Assembly (NCBI GenBank): GCA_964445525.1
Contig: CAYULA010000010.1
Location: 1-64,000 of the forward strand
Direction of reading: 5' to 3'
Origin: Penumbrarchaeum sp964445525
Lineage (GTDB): Archaea > Thermoplasmatota > Penumbrarchaeia > Penumbrarchaeales > Penumbrarchaeaceae
DNA length: 64,000 nt
In this document: positions 52,086 through 60,995 of the stretch, one piece after another
How the letters are laid out: every line of letters begins with the position of its first letter
Numbering within the stretch: position 1 is the first letter of the stretch
The notes under the pieces: generated by a model
The model's input: only the letters and a program-made list of their open reading frames with translations
What the model was told of the DNA's origin: nothing
Database searches by the model: none
Position numbers and translations under genes: made by a program

Positions 52086-54103
52086 AGGTAAAAAGATTAA
52101 AAGAGTCTCCTGGAATAGCTAGTCTCATGCCAAGGGACCTCAGGGTCGTATCCAAGTTCAAACCTGCCGGAGACCAGCCCAAGGCAATCAGGGATGTGGT
52201 GGAAGCTTTCGGCGCAGGTGATGATTTCGTCACTCTCCTCGGAGTGACAGGATCCGGGAAGACATTCACGGTTGCCAATATCATTGAGGAATTGAACTTA
52301 CCCACACTTGTTATGAGCCACAACAAGACCCTGGCAGCCCAGCTTGCATCGGAATACAGGGAGTTCTTCCCCGACAATGCGGTGGAATATTTCGTTTCGT
52401 ATTACGATTACTATCAACCCGAGGCATACGTCCCCCAGAAGGACCTCTATATCGAGAAGGACGCATCCATAAACGAAGAGATTGACATGCTCCGCCACAA
52501 GGCGACCCAGGCCCTGATGACAAGAAACGATTCAATAGTTGTTTCCTCGGTTTCTTCCATTTTCGGACTAGGCTCACCGAAGGAGTACATGAAGCATTCA
52601 CTCATCATCTCCGAGGGGGAGAGGATGCTCAGAAAGGACCTCTACTCCAGGCTCGTGGAGATGCAGTATACAAGGGGAGAGGGACTGGCGAGAGGAACCT
52701 TCAGATCCAGGGGCCAGCTGATAGAGATCGGGGAGGTGGGGAACCGGGTGCTGAGAGTGGAATTCGAGGACGACAGGATATTCTCCATACAGTACGTGGA
52801 TCCGGTAACCGGCGAGGTGCTGGATGACATCGAAAAAGCATTGATCTTTCCGGCCACCCACTACAACATCGCTCCTGACGAACTGGAGGCCATACTCAAA
52901 CAGATAGAAAAAGATCTAAAAGAGAGATTGAACTGGTTCAGAAGACACGATAAGCTCCTGGAGGCTGAGAGGCTCGAGCAGAGGACCAGATACGACCTGG
53001 AGATGATAAGGGAGATGGGGACCTGTTCCGGGATAGAGAACTATTCCAGATACTTCGACGGCAGGAGGCCGGGTGAACCACCCTATACACTTCTTGATTT
53101 CTTCCCTGAGAGATACCTGCTGGTTATCGACGAATCCCACGTCACCGTACCGCAGATAGGAGGAATGTACAAGGGCGACAGGTCACGAAAGGAGAACCTG
53201 GTGGAGTTCGGGTTCAGGCTTCCGGCTGCCCTTGACAACAGGCCCCTGAAATTCAGGGAATTCGAAAAAAGGCTATCAATGGTTCTGTTCACCTCGGCTA
53301 CCCCTGGCCCGTACGAGAAAAGGGTTTCCAAAAAGGTCGTTGAGCAGATCATCAGGCCCACCGGGCTGGTGGATCCCGAGATAGACATAAGGCCGATAAA
53401 GGGACAGCTGGAGGACCTCCTCGCCGAGATAAGAGCAAGGGTGAAAAAGGGCGAGAGGACGCTGGTGACAACCTTGACAAAGAGGATGGCCGAGATGCTT
53501 TCCGATCACCTCAAGGAACTGGGAGTGAAGGTCCACTACCTCCACTCCGACATCAAAACACTGGAAAGGATTGAGATATTGACCGATCTTCGGAAAGGAA
53601 AATACGATGTGGTTGTGGGGATCAACCTGCTCCGGGAAGGACTCGACCTTCCAGAGGTGTCACTGGTGGCCATACTTGATGCGGACAAGGAGGGTTTCCT
53701 CAGATCCGAAACCTCCCTTATCCAGACCATTGGAAGGGCTGCGAGGAATGTCTCCGGCAAGGTGATAATGTATGCGGACGACCTGACAGGTTCCATGAAA
53801 AGGGCAATCGATGAGACCAACAGAAGAAGGATGGTCCAGACCGAATTCAACAGGAAGCATGGAATAACCCCCATGTCGATCATCAAGGATATCAAATCCA
53901 TATTGCCGGATAGAATAGAGGCCCCATCCCAGGGGGTGGAATCTGTTTTCGGAGAGGAGGACCCCGAGGCCCTCATCGCACACCTGGAGAACGAGATGAA
54001 ACTGGCGGCCTCCGAGCTCAGGTTCGAGGATGCGGCCATTATCCGCGACAGGCTGGTCGAGGTCAAAAAGCAATTTATTAAGAAGGGGAGAAAGAAGATC
54101 TGA
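52082..54103 (+). CDS. uvrB: Excinuclease ABC subunit UvrB
   Basis: Damage-verifying helicase-like subunit of nucleotide excision repair. 673 residues: Walker A GVTGSGKT (54-61), beta-hairpin YYDYYQPEAYVPQKD, the Walker B region LLVIDESHVT, helicase motifs VGINLLREGLDLPEV and QTIGRAARN, and a C-terminal UVR motif (about 635-670) that contacts UvrC. GTG at 52082 overlaps the purN stop; the ATG at 52127 is an alternative. Archaea that carry UvrABC are thought to have got it from bacteria, and here all three subunits are close together on the same strand. Confidence 0.96.
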   Translation: MKVKRLKESPGIASLMPRDLRVVSKFKPAGDQPKAIRDVVEAFGAGDDFVTLLGVTGSGKTFTVANIIEELNLPTLVMSHNKTLAAQLASEYREFFPDNAVEYFVSYYDYYQPEAYVPQKDLYIEKDASINEEIDMLRHKATQALMTRNDSIVVSSVSSIFGLGSPKEYMKHSLIISEGERMLRKDLYSRLVEMQYTRGEGLARGTFRSRGQLIEIGEVGNRVLRVEFEDDRIFSIQYVDPVTGEVLDDIEKALIFPATHYNIAPDELEAILKQIEKDLKERLNWFRRHDKLLEAERLEQRTRYDLEMIREMGTCSGIENYSRYFDGRRPGEPPYTLLDFFPERYLLVIDESHVTVPQIGGMYKGDRSRKENLVEFGFRLPAALDNRPLKFREFEKRLSMVLFTSATPGPYEKRVSKKVVEQIIRPTGLVDPEIDIRPIKGQLEDLLAEIRARVKKGERTLVTTLTKRMAEMLSDHLKELGVKVHYLHSDIKTLERIEILTDLRKGKYDVVVGINLLREGLDLPEVSLVAILDADKEGFLRSETSLIQTIGRAARNVSGKVIMYADDLTGSMKRAIDETNRRRMVQTEFNRKHGITPMSIIKDIKSILPDRIEAPSQGVESVFGEEDPEALIAHLENEMKLAASELRFEDAAIIRDRLVEVKKQFIKKGRKKI

Positions 54104-54217
54104 CCCGATCCTTGAAAGGATGTCTCTCCGCTGATTATCAAATACATCCCAGTAAGGTTCATTTAGAGAATACCTATACGGACCGTTGTACGCAAAAAGG
54201 ACCCCGAAGGTGACCCC

Positions 54218-55426
54218 ATGACACTGACAGAGGATTACATCAGAAAGGACAAAACCTACGGAGCAAACAACTACAATCCATTACCCGTCGTTCTCTCGAA
54301 AGCGGAAGGTCCCTGGGTGTGGGATGTTGAGGGCAGGAAATATCTGGACTGCCTTTCAGCCTATTCCGCAGTGAATCAGGGCCACAGACATCCCAGGATC
54401 GTCAAGGCCATCAAGGACCAGGTTGACAGACTGGACCTGACAAGCAGGGCATTCCACAACGACGTCATGGGAGAATTCCTCAAGCGATTATGCGAATACT
54501 CGGGTTTCGAGGTCGCACTCCCCATGAACACGGGAGCCGAGGCGGTGGAAACATCCATCAAGCTTGCAAGGAAATGGGGTTACGAGAAAAAAGGTATCGA
54601 AAAGGACAAGGCGGAGATCATTGTCTGCTGTGAGAACTTCCACGGAAGGACCACCACTATCGTGGGTTTCTCTTCAGATCCCACCTCATACGAGGGTTTC
54701 GGACCATCCACACCGGGTTTCAGACTGATACCCTATGATGATGTTCCTGCGCTGAAAGAGGCCATAAACGAGAATACGGCTGCATTTCTTGTTGAGCCGA
54801 TACAGGGAGAGGCCGGTGTCAAGGTTCCTTCGGAGGGATACCTGAAAGAGATAAGAAGGGTATGCTGCGACAGGAACATCCTGCTCATTCTTGACGAGGT
54901 GCAGACGGGATTTGCCAGGACGGGAAGGAGGTTCTGCTGGGAGCACGAGGAAGCCAGACCCGATGTACTGGTGGTGGGCAAGGCACTGGGAGGAGGGCTC
55001 TATCCGGTTTCGGCCATACTATCGGACTGGGACAAGATGGAGGTCTTCACCCCGGGATCACACGGGTCCACATTCGGCGGAAATCCCATTGGTTCCGCCG
55101 TTGCCATAGCTTCCCTGGACGTTCTGGAAGATGAGAAATTGGATGAGAGGGCCGAGGAACTTGGAGCCCATTTCAGGAAGAAGCTTTCATCAATCGATTC
55201 GGAGAAGATACTCGATGTCAGGGGAAAGGGACTGCTCGTCGCGTTGGAATTGAAGGAGGAGGCGGGAAAGGCAAGGAATTACTGCAATCTCCTTAGAGAG
55301 AAAGGCATTCTTGCAAAGGACACACACGGCCAGACCATAAGGTTCGCTCCTGCCCTGGTCATCGAAAAGGAGAACCTGAACTGGGCTGCCGGAATAATCG
55401 AGGAAGTAATAAAGGAAGATCCCTGA
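54218..55426 (+). CDS. rocD: Ornithine aminotransferase
   Basis: 402 residues, class III PLP aminotransferase. ENFHGRTTTIVGFS, LLILDEVQTGFARTG, VLVVGKALGGGLYPVSA (PLP lysine in GKALGGG) and THGQTIRFAPALVI match ornithine/acetylornithine-type enzymes, closest to RocD; acetylornithine or another 4-aminobutyrate-type substrate is not excluded. GAAGGTGA is 6 nt before the ATG. It lies between uvrB and uvrA, which looks like an operon of unrelated functions, or a genuine but unknown link. Confidence 0.88.
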   Translation: MTLTEDYIRKDKTYGANNYNPLPVVLSKAEGPWVWDVEGRKYLDCLSAYSAVNQGHRHPRIVKAIKDQVDRLDLTSRAFHNDVMGEFLKRLCEYSGFEVALPMNTGAEAVETSIKLARKWGYEKKGIEKDKAEIIVCCENFHGRTTTIVGFSSDPTSYEGFGPSTPGFRLIPYDDVPALKEAINENTAAFLVEPIQGEAGVKVPSEGYLKEIRRVCCDRNILLILDEVQTGFARTGRRFCWEHEEARPDVLVVGKALGGGLYPVSAILSDWDKMEVFTPGSHGSTFGGNPIGSAVAIASLDVLEDEKLDERAEELGAHFRKKLSSIDSEKILDVRGKGLLVALELKEEAGKARNYCNLLREKGILAKDTHGQTIRFAPALVIEKENLNWAAGIIEEVIKEDP

Positions 55427-55490
55427 GATGGGATCCTTACCCGCGTAAGGGTGTAAAATAATATCATTGATCGAGTGGTAGGGGGTCCAA

Positions 55491-58349
55491 GTGACCATCG
55501 GAGATATCGTGGTTAAAGGTGCGAGGCAGCACAATCTCAAGGATATCGATGTTACCATTCCAAGGGAGAGGCTGGTTGTCATTACCGGGCTTTCGGGTTC
55601 GGGGAAGTCATCGCTGGCCTTCGATACAATATATGCCGAGGGCCAGAGGAGGTTCATCGAATCCCTTTCCTCCTACGCCCGTAACTTCCTGGGAGCAATG
55701 GACAAGCCGGACGTGGACAGTATCGAGGGATTGTCTCCTTCCATTTCAATCGAGCAGCACGCCGCATCCAGGAATCCCAGATCAACGGTTGGAACATCCA
55801 CGGAGATCACCGATCATCTCAGGCTTCTATTTGCCAGGATAGGGATTCCCCACTGCCCGGTCTGCGGAAGGGAGATCGAGAGGCAGTCGCAGGATCAGAT
55901 CATCGAAAGGATCATGAACGGTGGAGAGAGGAAGATCAAGGTTCTCGCACCGGTTGCCGTTGGCAAGAAAGGCACCCACAAGGATCTTCTTGCGGATCTG
56001 AAGAAGCAGGGATTCCTGAAGGTCAGGATCGACGGGGAGCTTCAAAGACTTCGTGAGATTCCTGAACTTGACAAGAACAAAAAACACAACATCGAGGTTG
56101 ACCTGGACACCCTTGCAGTTAACCAGGAGCACATTGACCAGCTGACCGAGGATATAACCCAGGCCCTGAGACTTTCGGAAGGAACCGTCATAATCGAGGA
56201 GAAAAATGAGAACGGCCCGGACAGGCAGGAGGCATACTCACAGAAGATGGCCTGCCCTGTTCACGGCATATCGGTCCCTGAACTTGAGCCGAGGATATTC
56301 TCCTTCAACACTCCTTTCGGTGCCTGCCAGGAATGCCACGGAATAGGTTTCACCCTGGAGGTGGACCCCGAGCTTCTGGTTCCCCATCCCGAGAAATCAA
56401 TATCGGAAGGGGCCGTAGCACTCTTCAAAACAGATCCCGAGGGGTCCTATTCCATAAGGTGGCTTGAAGCCATCGGGAGGCATTACGGATTCCTTGTCAC
56501 AACTCCCTGGAATGAAATACCGCAGAAGGGGAAAGATGCCATACTGCACGGAACCGATCACGCCATTCCCCTGAGGATAAAGACCGACAGGTACGATTTC
56601 TCCCAGAGGAGGAGATACGAGGGATTGATCCCAACCATCAAGAGAAGGTACTCCCAGACACAATCGGATTTGGCAAAGGACTTCTACAGGAAATTCATGC
56701 GGGCCTCTCCCTGTCCGGCCTGCGGCGGTGCGAGGTTGAAACCCGTATCTCTTGCGGTAACGGTGGATGATGTCAACATCCACGATGTGAGCCGGATGTC
56801 CATCAGGGATTCCTACGAGTTCTTCAAGGACCTCCCCGACAGACTTTCGGAGACAGACAGGACAATTTCGAGACTGCTTCTCAAGGAGATCGTGGCCAGG
56901 CTATCCTTCCTGAAAAACGTTGGATTGGATTACCTCACGCTTGACAGAACGACCGGAACACTTTCCGGTGGAGAGGCTCAGAGGATACAACTCGCCACAC
57001 AGATAGGTTCCTCTTTAGTGGGGGTCCTCTATGTCCTTGACGAACCTTCGATCGGCCTTCACCAGAGAGACAATGACAGGCTGATCGAGACCCTTGAACG
57101 CCTCAGGGACCTAGGAAATACCATCATAGTGGTGGAGCATGACGAGATGGTAATGAAAAGGGCCGATCACATCATCGATCTGGGGCCTGGAGCCGGAATG
57201 CACGGCGGGGAGCTTGTGGCGGAAGGCAGGGTCGAGGAGATCTGCAATATTGAAAGATCCGTTACTGGACAGTATCTGTCCGGAAAAAAAATAATACCCA
57301 TTCCCAAAAAGAGGATCAGGGGAAACGGAAAGAATCTGACGGTTCACGGAGCCAGGCAGCACAATTTGAAGGATATCGATGTCAAGGTCCCTCTCGGGAC
57401 ATTCACCTGTGTCACGGGGGTTTCGGGATCGGGAAAATCCACCCTCGTGGAGGAGATAATGCTCAAGGCGCTCAAGAAGCACCTACACGGTTCCACCGAT
57501 CATGTAGGAGCCCACGAGAGGGTATCGGGCCTGGAGCACCTCGACAAGGTCATAATCATCGATCAATCACCGATCGGAAGAACCCCCAGGTCCAATCCGG
57601 CGACCTATACAGGGACCTTCACACCGATAAGGGAGCTGTTCTCCAAGACACCTTTATCAAAGGCCAGAGGCTACAAGCCCGGTCAATTTTCCTTCAATGT
57701 CAGGGGAGGAAGATGCGATAACTGCGAGGGAGACGGAATAATCAAGCTCGAGATGCATTTCCTGCCGGATGTTTACATCCCCTGCGAGGTGTGCAAGGGA
57801 AAGAGGTATACCAAGGAAACTCTCGAGGTCACCTTCAAGGGAAAGAACATCGCACAGGTCCTTGCTATGAGCGTGGAGGAGGCAATGTACTTCTTCGAGA
57901 ACATACCGGCCATTCACAGGAAGCTCAAAACCCTGTGGGATGTTGGTCTGGGATACATCAAACTGGGGCAGCCGGCCCCGACATTGTCCGGAGGAGAGGC
58001 TCAGAGGGTCAAGCTCGCAACCGAGCTCTCGAAGAGGGCAACGGGAAAGACCATCTACCTTCTTGATGAGCCGACCACCGGTTTGCATTTCGACGACGTC
58101 AACAAGCTGCTGAACGTTCTTCAGAGGCTGAGGAGGAAGGGCAATACAGTTGTGGTTATTGAACACAACATGGACGTGATCAAGACTGCCGACTGGATAA
58201 TAGATCTGGGTCCGGAAGGGGGTGACGAAGGCGGAGAGATCGTCGCACAGGGTCCTCCCGAGAAGGTGGCAAGATCGAGGAAGAGCCACACCGGAAGATA
58301 TCTTCGACAGGAGCTCAAGAAAACAAAGAAGGGATGCAGTTCCAGATAA
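55491..58349 (+). CDS. uvrA: Excinuclease ABC subunit UvrA
   Basis: Damage-recognition ABC ATPase. 952 residues, full length, with two complete ABC modules: GLSGSGKSS and GVSGSGKST Walker A sites, and two LSGGEAQR signatures each followed by LDEP Walker B. Zinc modules CPVCGRE...CPVHG, CQECHG / CPACGG, and CDNCEGDG...CEVCKGKRY are intact. The start is GTG at 55491, preceded by GGGGG. The N-terminal half carries the usual UvrB-binding insertion. Confidence 0.97.
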   Translation: MTIGDIVVKGARQHNLKDIDVTIPRERLVVITGLSGSGKSSLAFDTIYAEGQRRFIESLSSYARNFLGAMDKPDVDSIEGLSPSISIEQHAASRNPRSTVGTSTEITDHLRLLFARIGIPHCPVCGREIERQSQDQIIERIMNGGERKIKVLAPVAVGKKGTHKDLLADLKKQGFLKVRIDGELQRLREIPELDKNKKHNIEVDLDTLAVNQEHIDQLTEDITQALRLSEGTVIIEEKNENGPDRQEAYSQKMACPVHGISVPELEPRIFSFNTPFGACQECHGIGFTLEVDPELLVPHPEKSISEGAVALFKTDPEGSYSIRWLEAIGRHYGFLVTTPWNEIPQKGKDAILHGTDHAIPLRIKTDRYDFSQRRRYEGLIPTIKRRYSQTQSDLAKDFYRKFMRASPCPACGGARLKPVSLAVTVDDVNIHDVSRMSIRDSYEFFKDLPDRLSETDRTISRLLLKEIVARLSFLKNVGLDYLTLDRTTGTLSGGEAQRIQLATQIGSSLVGVLYVLDEPSIGLHQRDNDRLIETLERLRDLGNTIIVVEHDEMVMKRADHIIDLGPGAGMHGGELVAEGRVEEICNIERSVTGQYLSGKKIIPIPKKRIRGNGKNLTVHGARQHNLKDIDVKVPLGTFTCVTGVSGSGKSTLVEEIMLKALKKHLHGSTDHVGAHERVSGLEHLDKVIIIDQSPIGRTPRSNPATYTGTFTPIRELFSKTPLSKARGYKPGQFSFNVRGGRCDNCEGDGIIKLEMHFLPDVYIPCEVCKGKRYTKETLEVTFKGKNIAQVLAMSVEEAMYFFENIPAIHRKLKTLWDVGLGYIKLGQPAPTLSGGEAQRVKLATELSKRATGKTIYLLDEPTTGLHFDDVNKLLNVLQRLRRKGNTVVVIEHNMDVIKTADWIIDLGPEGGDEGGEIVAQGPPEKVARSRKSHTGRYLRQELKKTKKGCSSR

Positions 58350-58364
58350 GATACGATATTCATA

Positions 58365-59018
58365 ATGAAGGGATTTTATACCGGCAGAACAATTTGGACC
58401 GGTGAAACCCGACGGGGGATGATCCTATTGACAAATGGCAGGGGAGTCACGCTTAGGACCGCCTGGGTCGAAGATTCCGATGAGGGAGCCGACAACCAAT
58501 ACAGGACAGATAATGAACCCAAAGATCTTTCCTGCCCATCCTGTGGAGCACCGTTAAGAAAGAAAATGTCAGGGAAAGCATTCTGCTGGTTCTGTGAAAG
58601 GGAGTTCGAATTGGACAGCTCCGGATCGATAGTTGACGATGGCGCCGAGGAGGAGGAGGATGATTTCGAGATGGACCTCGAGAACTCCAAGGATGATGCC
58701 GATGATGATGAGGAAGAGGAGGAGATGGAATTCGATATCGAGATAGATGTGGACGAAGAGGAGTACGAAGGCGAAGAGGAAGAGGAAATCGACTTCGAGA
58801 TGGAAGAAGATGAGATTGAAGAAGATGAGGATGTGGACTTCGACCTCCAGGATGAGGAAGCAGGGGAGGAAGAGGAGCTGGAATGGGAGGAGGAGATCGA
58901 GGAGGATATGGAGGTGGAGACTGAAGAAGATGATGTATCATTTTTCGAGGAGTCCGATTCTGCTTTGGAGAGAAAGCGCAGGAGGAGACTGGGGTCCACC
59001 GAAGTGGAATTCGATTGA
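58365..59018 (+). CDS. Zinc-ribbon protein with long acidic tail
   Basis: 217 residues, or 199 from the ATG at 58419, which may be the true start because a TATA-like TTTTATACC lies upstream. Residues about 57-80 form one zinc ribbon (CPSCGAP...CWFCERE). The rest is almost entirely Glu/Asp with scattered Phe/Trp (over 100 residues), ending in a short basic patch (RKRRRR). The family is unknown. Position between uvrA and uvrC suggests a repair-linked role, for instance a DNA-mimic or an adaptor, but this is inference. The acidic-tail-plus-zinc-ribbon design resembles the cytoplasmic tail of the giant CARDB protein. Confidence 0.75.
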   Translation: MKGFYTGRTIWTGETRRGMILLTNGRGVTLRTAWVEDSDEGADNQYRTDNEPKDLSCPSCGAPLRKKMSGKAFCWFCEREFELDSSGSIVDDGAEEEEDDFEMDLENSKDDADDDEEEEEMEFDIEIDVDEEEYEGEEEEEIDFEMEEDEIEEDEDVDFDLQDEEAGEEEELEWEEEIEEDMEVETEEDDVSFFEESDSALERKRRRRLGSTEVEFD

Positions 59019-59077
59019 TCACATTGTTGCTCCACCCACGAAAGCCAATATATAATCCGAGATTCTCTACTTGAAGG

Positions 59078-60886
59078 ATGATAACCGAGCCAGCCTCACT
59101 GCCGGATGCATGCGGCGTTTACTTATTCAAGGGCAGAGGGGGGAAGGTCCTTTACGTCGGAAAAGCCGTAAACATCAGAGCAAGGGTCAGGTCTCATATT
59201 CAGAACAGGAAGGATCCCAAGGAGGCGAGGCTCAGCGAGAATACCGATAGAATCGACTGGATAGGGACCAAGACGGAACTGGAAGCCCTGATCCTGGAAG
59301 ACACGCTGATAAAGAGATACAAACCCAAGTTCAACATCAGGCTCAAGGACGACAAGTCCTATCCCTACCTTCTCGTTACTAGTGAGAGCTTCCCGGCCGT
59401 GAGGCAGGTGAGAGGATTGAAACCCAATCTGGGAGACCATTTCGGACCTCACGGCGATCCGAGGGCCGTCAGGAGGTCACTCAGGTGGTTAAGGAAGATC
59501 TTCCCTGTGAGGTCCTGCAGAAGGGATATGTCAAGACCCTCCAGACCTTGCCTGGAACATCATCTAGGCAGATGCATCGCTCCATGCACCGGAGATGTGA
59601 AGGAGGAGGATTACGGGATCGTTGTTGAGGGGCTCAAGGGATTTTTGTCAGGTGAGAGGGAATCGGTTTTGACCAGGCTGGAAAAGGATATGTGGGAAGC
59701 CTCAAAAAACGAGCAATACGAGAAAGCAGCCCTGGTAAGGGACCTGATCACCGGTTTGAAGAGGATAAGGGAAGGACAGAGAGTGGTCCTCCTCAAGGGA
59801 AAGGATATCGATGTGATACACATCGACGTGGAGGGATTCGCCGCAACAGTGGTGAAGGTCCGGGAGGGAAGGGTCATAGATGCGGTTCCGTTCACTCTGG
59901 AGGGGGAGGAGACCTTGATGGGGGCCGATGCCGACTTCATATCCTCATATTATTCACTATCCGGACATGTTCCCGAGAGGGTGATCGTCAATCCTCTCCT
60001 TATGAACAAGGAGAATAAGGATAACCTGCAGCATTTCCTTTCGGCAAAAAAGGGGAAGGAAGTGCTCATCAGAGTACCAAGGGGCGAGGACGAGAGATCA
60101 ACCATGGAAATGGCGGTCAGGAATACCAGATTGTTCAAGGAGAAGAGGGAGAGGGACCTCGAGAGATCGGATGTGCTCCACGAGCTCAAGGACAGGCTTG
60201 GAATGAATTCCGTTCCGGTCCTCATCGAGGGATTCGATATATCGCATCTTCACGGATCGGGGACCGTGGCTTCAATGGTGCAGTTCAGAAACGGAAAGCC
60301 CCACAAGAGCGATTACAGGAAATTCAGGATAAGGACCGCCGAAAATGACGATTTCACCTCCATGTATGAGGTGGTATCAAGGAGATACAGGAGGGTTATG
60401 GACCAGGACGGACAGGTTCCTGACCTGGTGCTTATCGATGGAGGAAAGGGACAGCGTAATGCTGCGGCGAAGGCAATGAGAGACATCGGCATGACGGACG
60501 TCCCCGAGATTGTATCCATTGCAAAGAAGGAGGAGGAAATCTTTGTTCCGGGGAGAGAATTTCCCATAATACTGAAAAGATCGGATCCGGCCCTGAGGCT
60601 TCTTCAACGTGTCAGAGACGAGGCCCACAGGTTCGCGGTGAGCTACCAGAGGAAATTAAGGGAAAAGGAACTGGACCTTCTCATAGAGGTGGAGGGAATA
60701 GGGAAGAAGAGGGCCAGGGAGCTGTTGATAAAATTCGATAGCCTAATAGACATGGAGAAAGCAGGAGTTGACGGGATATGCATGACTACTTCGGTACCTA
60801 AAGATTCGGCTGAGCGGTTGATTGCATTTTTAAGGGATTACTTAATAAAATCGTACCGGAAGGAGCAGAAGATTGAAAGGGAATGA
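59078..60886 (+). CDS. uvrC: Excinuclease ABC subunit UvrC
   Basis: Dual-incision nuclease of nucleotide excision repair. 602 residues. The GIY-YIG domain has CGVYLFKG (13-15 GVY) and VLYVGKA (26-28 YVG). The cysteine cluster CRRDMSRPSRPC...CIAPC is present. The UVR motif lies near 200-235, the RNase H-like second nuclease domain begins near 335 (PVLIEGFDISHLHGSG; VLIDGGKGQ), and the helix-hairpin-helix pair is at the C-terminus (about 545-595). It completes the uvr set within 9 kb. Confidence 0.96.
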   Translation: MITEPASLPDACGVYLFKGRGGKVLYVGKAVNIRARVRSHIQNRKDPKEARLSENTDRIDWIGTKTELEALILEDTLIKRYKPKFNIRLKDDKSYPYLLVTSESFPAVRQVRGLKPNLGDHFGPHGDPRAVRRSLRWLRKIFPVRSCRRDMSRPSRPCLEHHLGRCIAPCTGDVKEEDYGIVVEGLKGFLSGERESVLTRLEKDMWEASKNEQYEKAALVRDLITGLKRIREGQRVVLLKGKDIDVIHIDVEGFAATVVKVREGRVIDAVPFTLEGEETLMGADADFISSYYSLSGHVPERVIVNPLLMNKENKDNLQHFLSAKKGKEVLIRVPRGEDERSTMEMAVRNTRLFKEKRERDLERSDVLHELKDRLGMNSVPVLIEGFDISHLHGSGTVASMVQFRNGKPHKSDYRKFRIRTAENDDFTSMYEVVSRRYRRVMDQDGQVPDLVLIDGGKGQRNAAAKAMRDIGMTDVPEIVSIAKKEEEIFVPGREFPIILKRSDPALRLLQRVRDEAHRFAVSYQRKLREKELDLLIEVEGIGKKRARELLIKFDSLIDMEKAGVDGICMTTSVPKDSAERLIAFLRDYLIKSYRKEQKIERE

Positions 60887-60995
60887 ACACTGGTCCCAAT
60901 AAACTTCTAATATCTTTTAGTGCCTTAGTGTTCATTCGGTACACGTAATATCACGTATAGCGGGTGTCGAGTCTTTTCAAAACGGAGTGGTCCAT

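Noticed and set aside
58376..59035. Ser-rich and Arg/Pro-rich open frames opposite the acidic protein
   Set aside because: They are mirror images of GAG/GAA/GAT-rich codons of the real gene; no ribosome site or family features.
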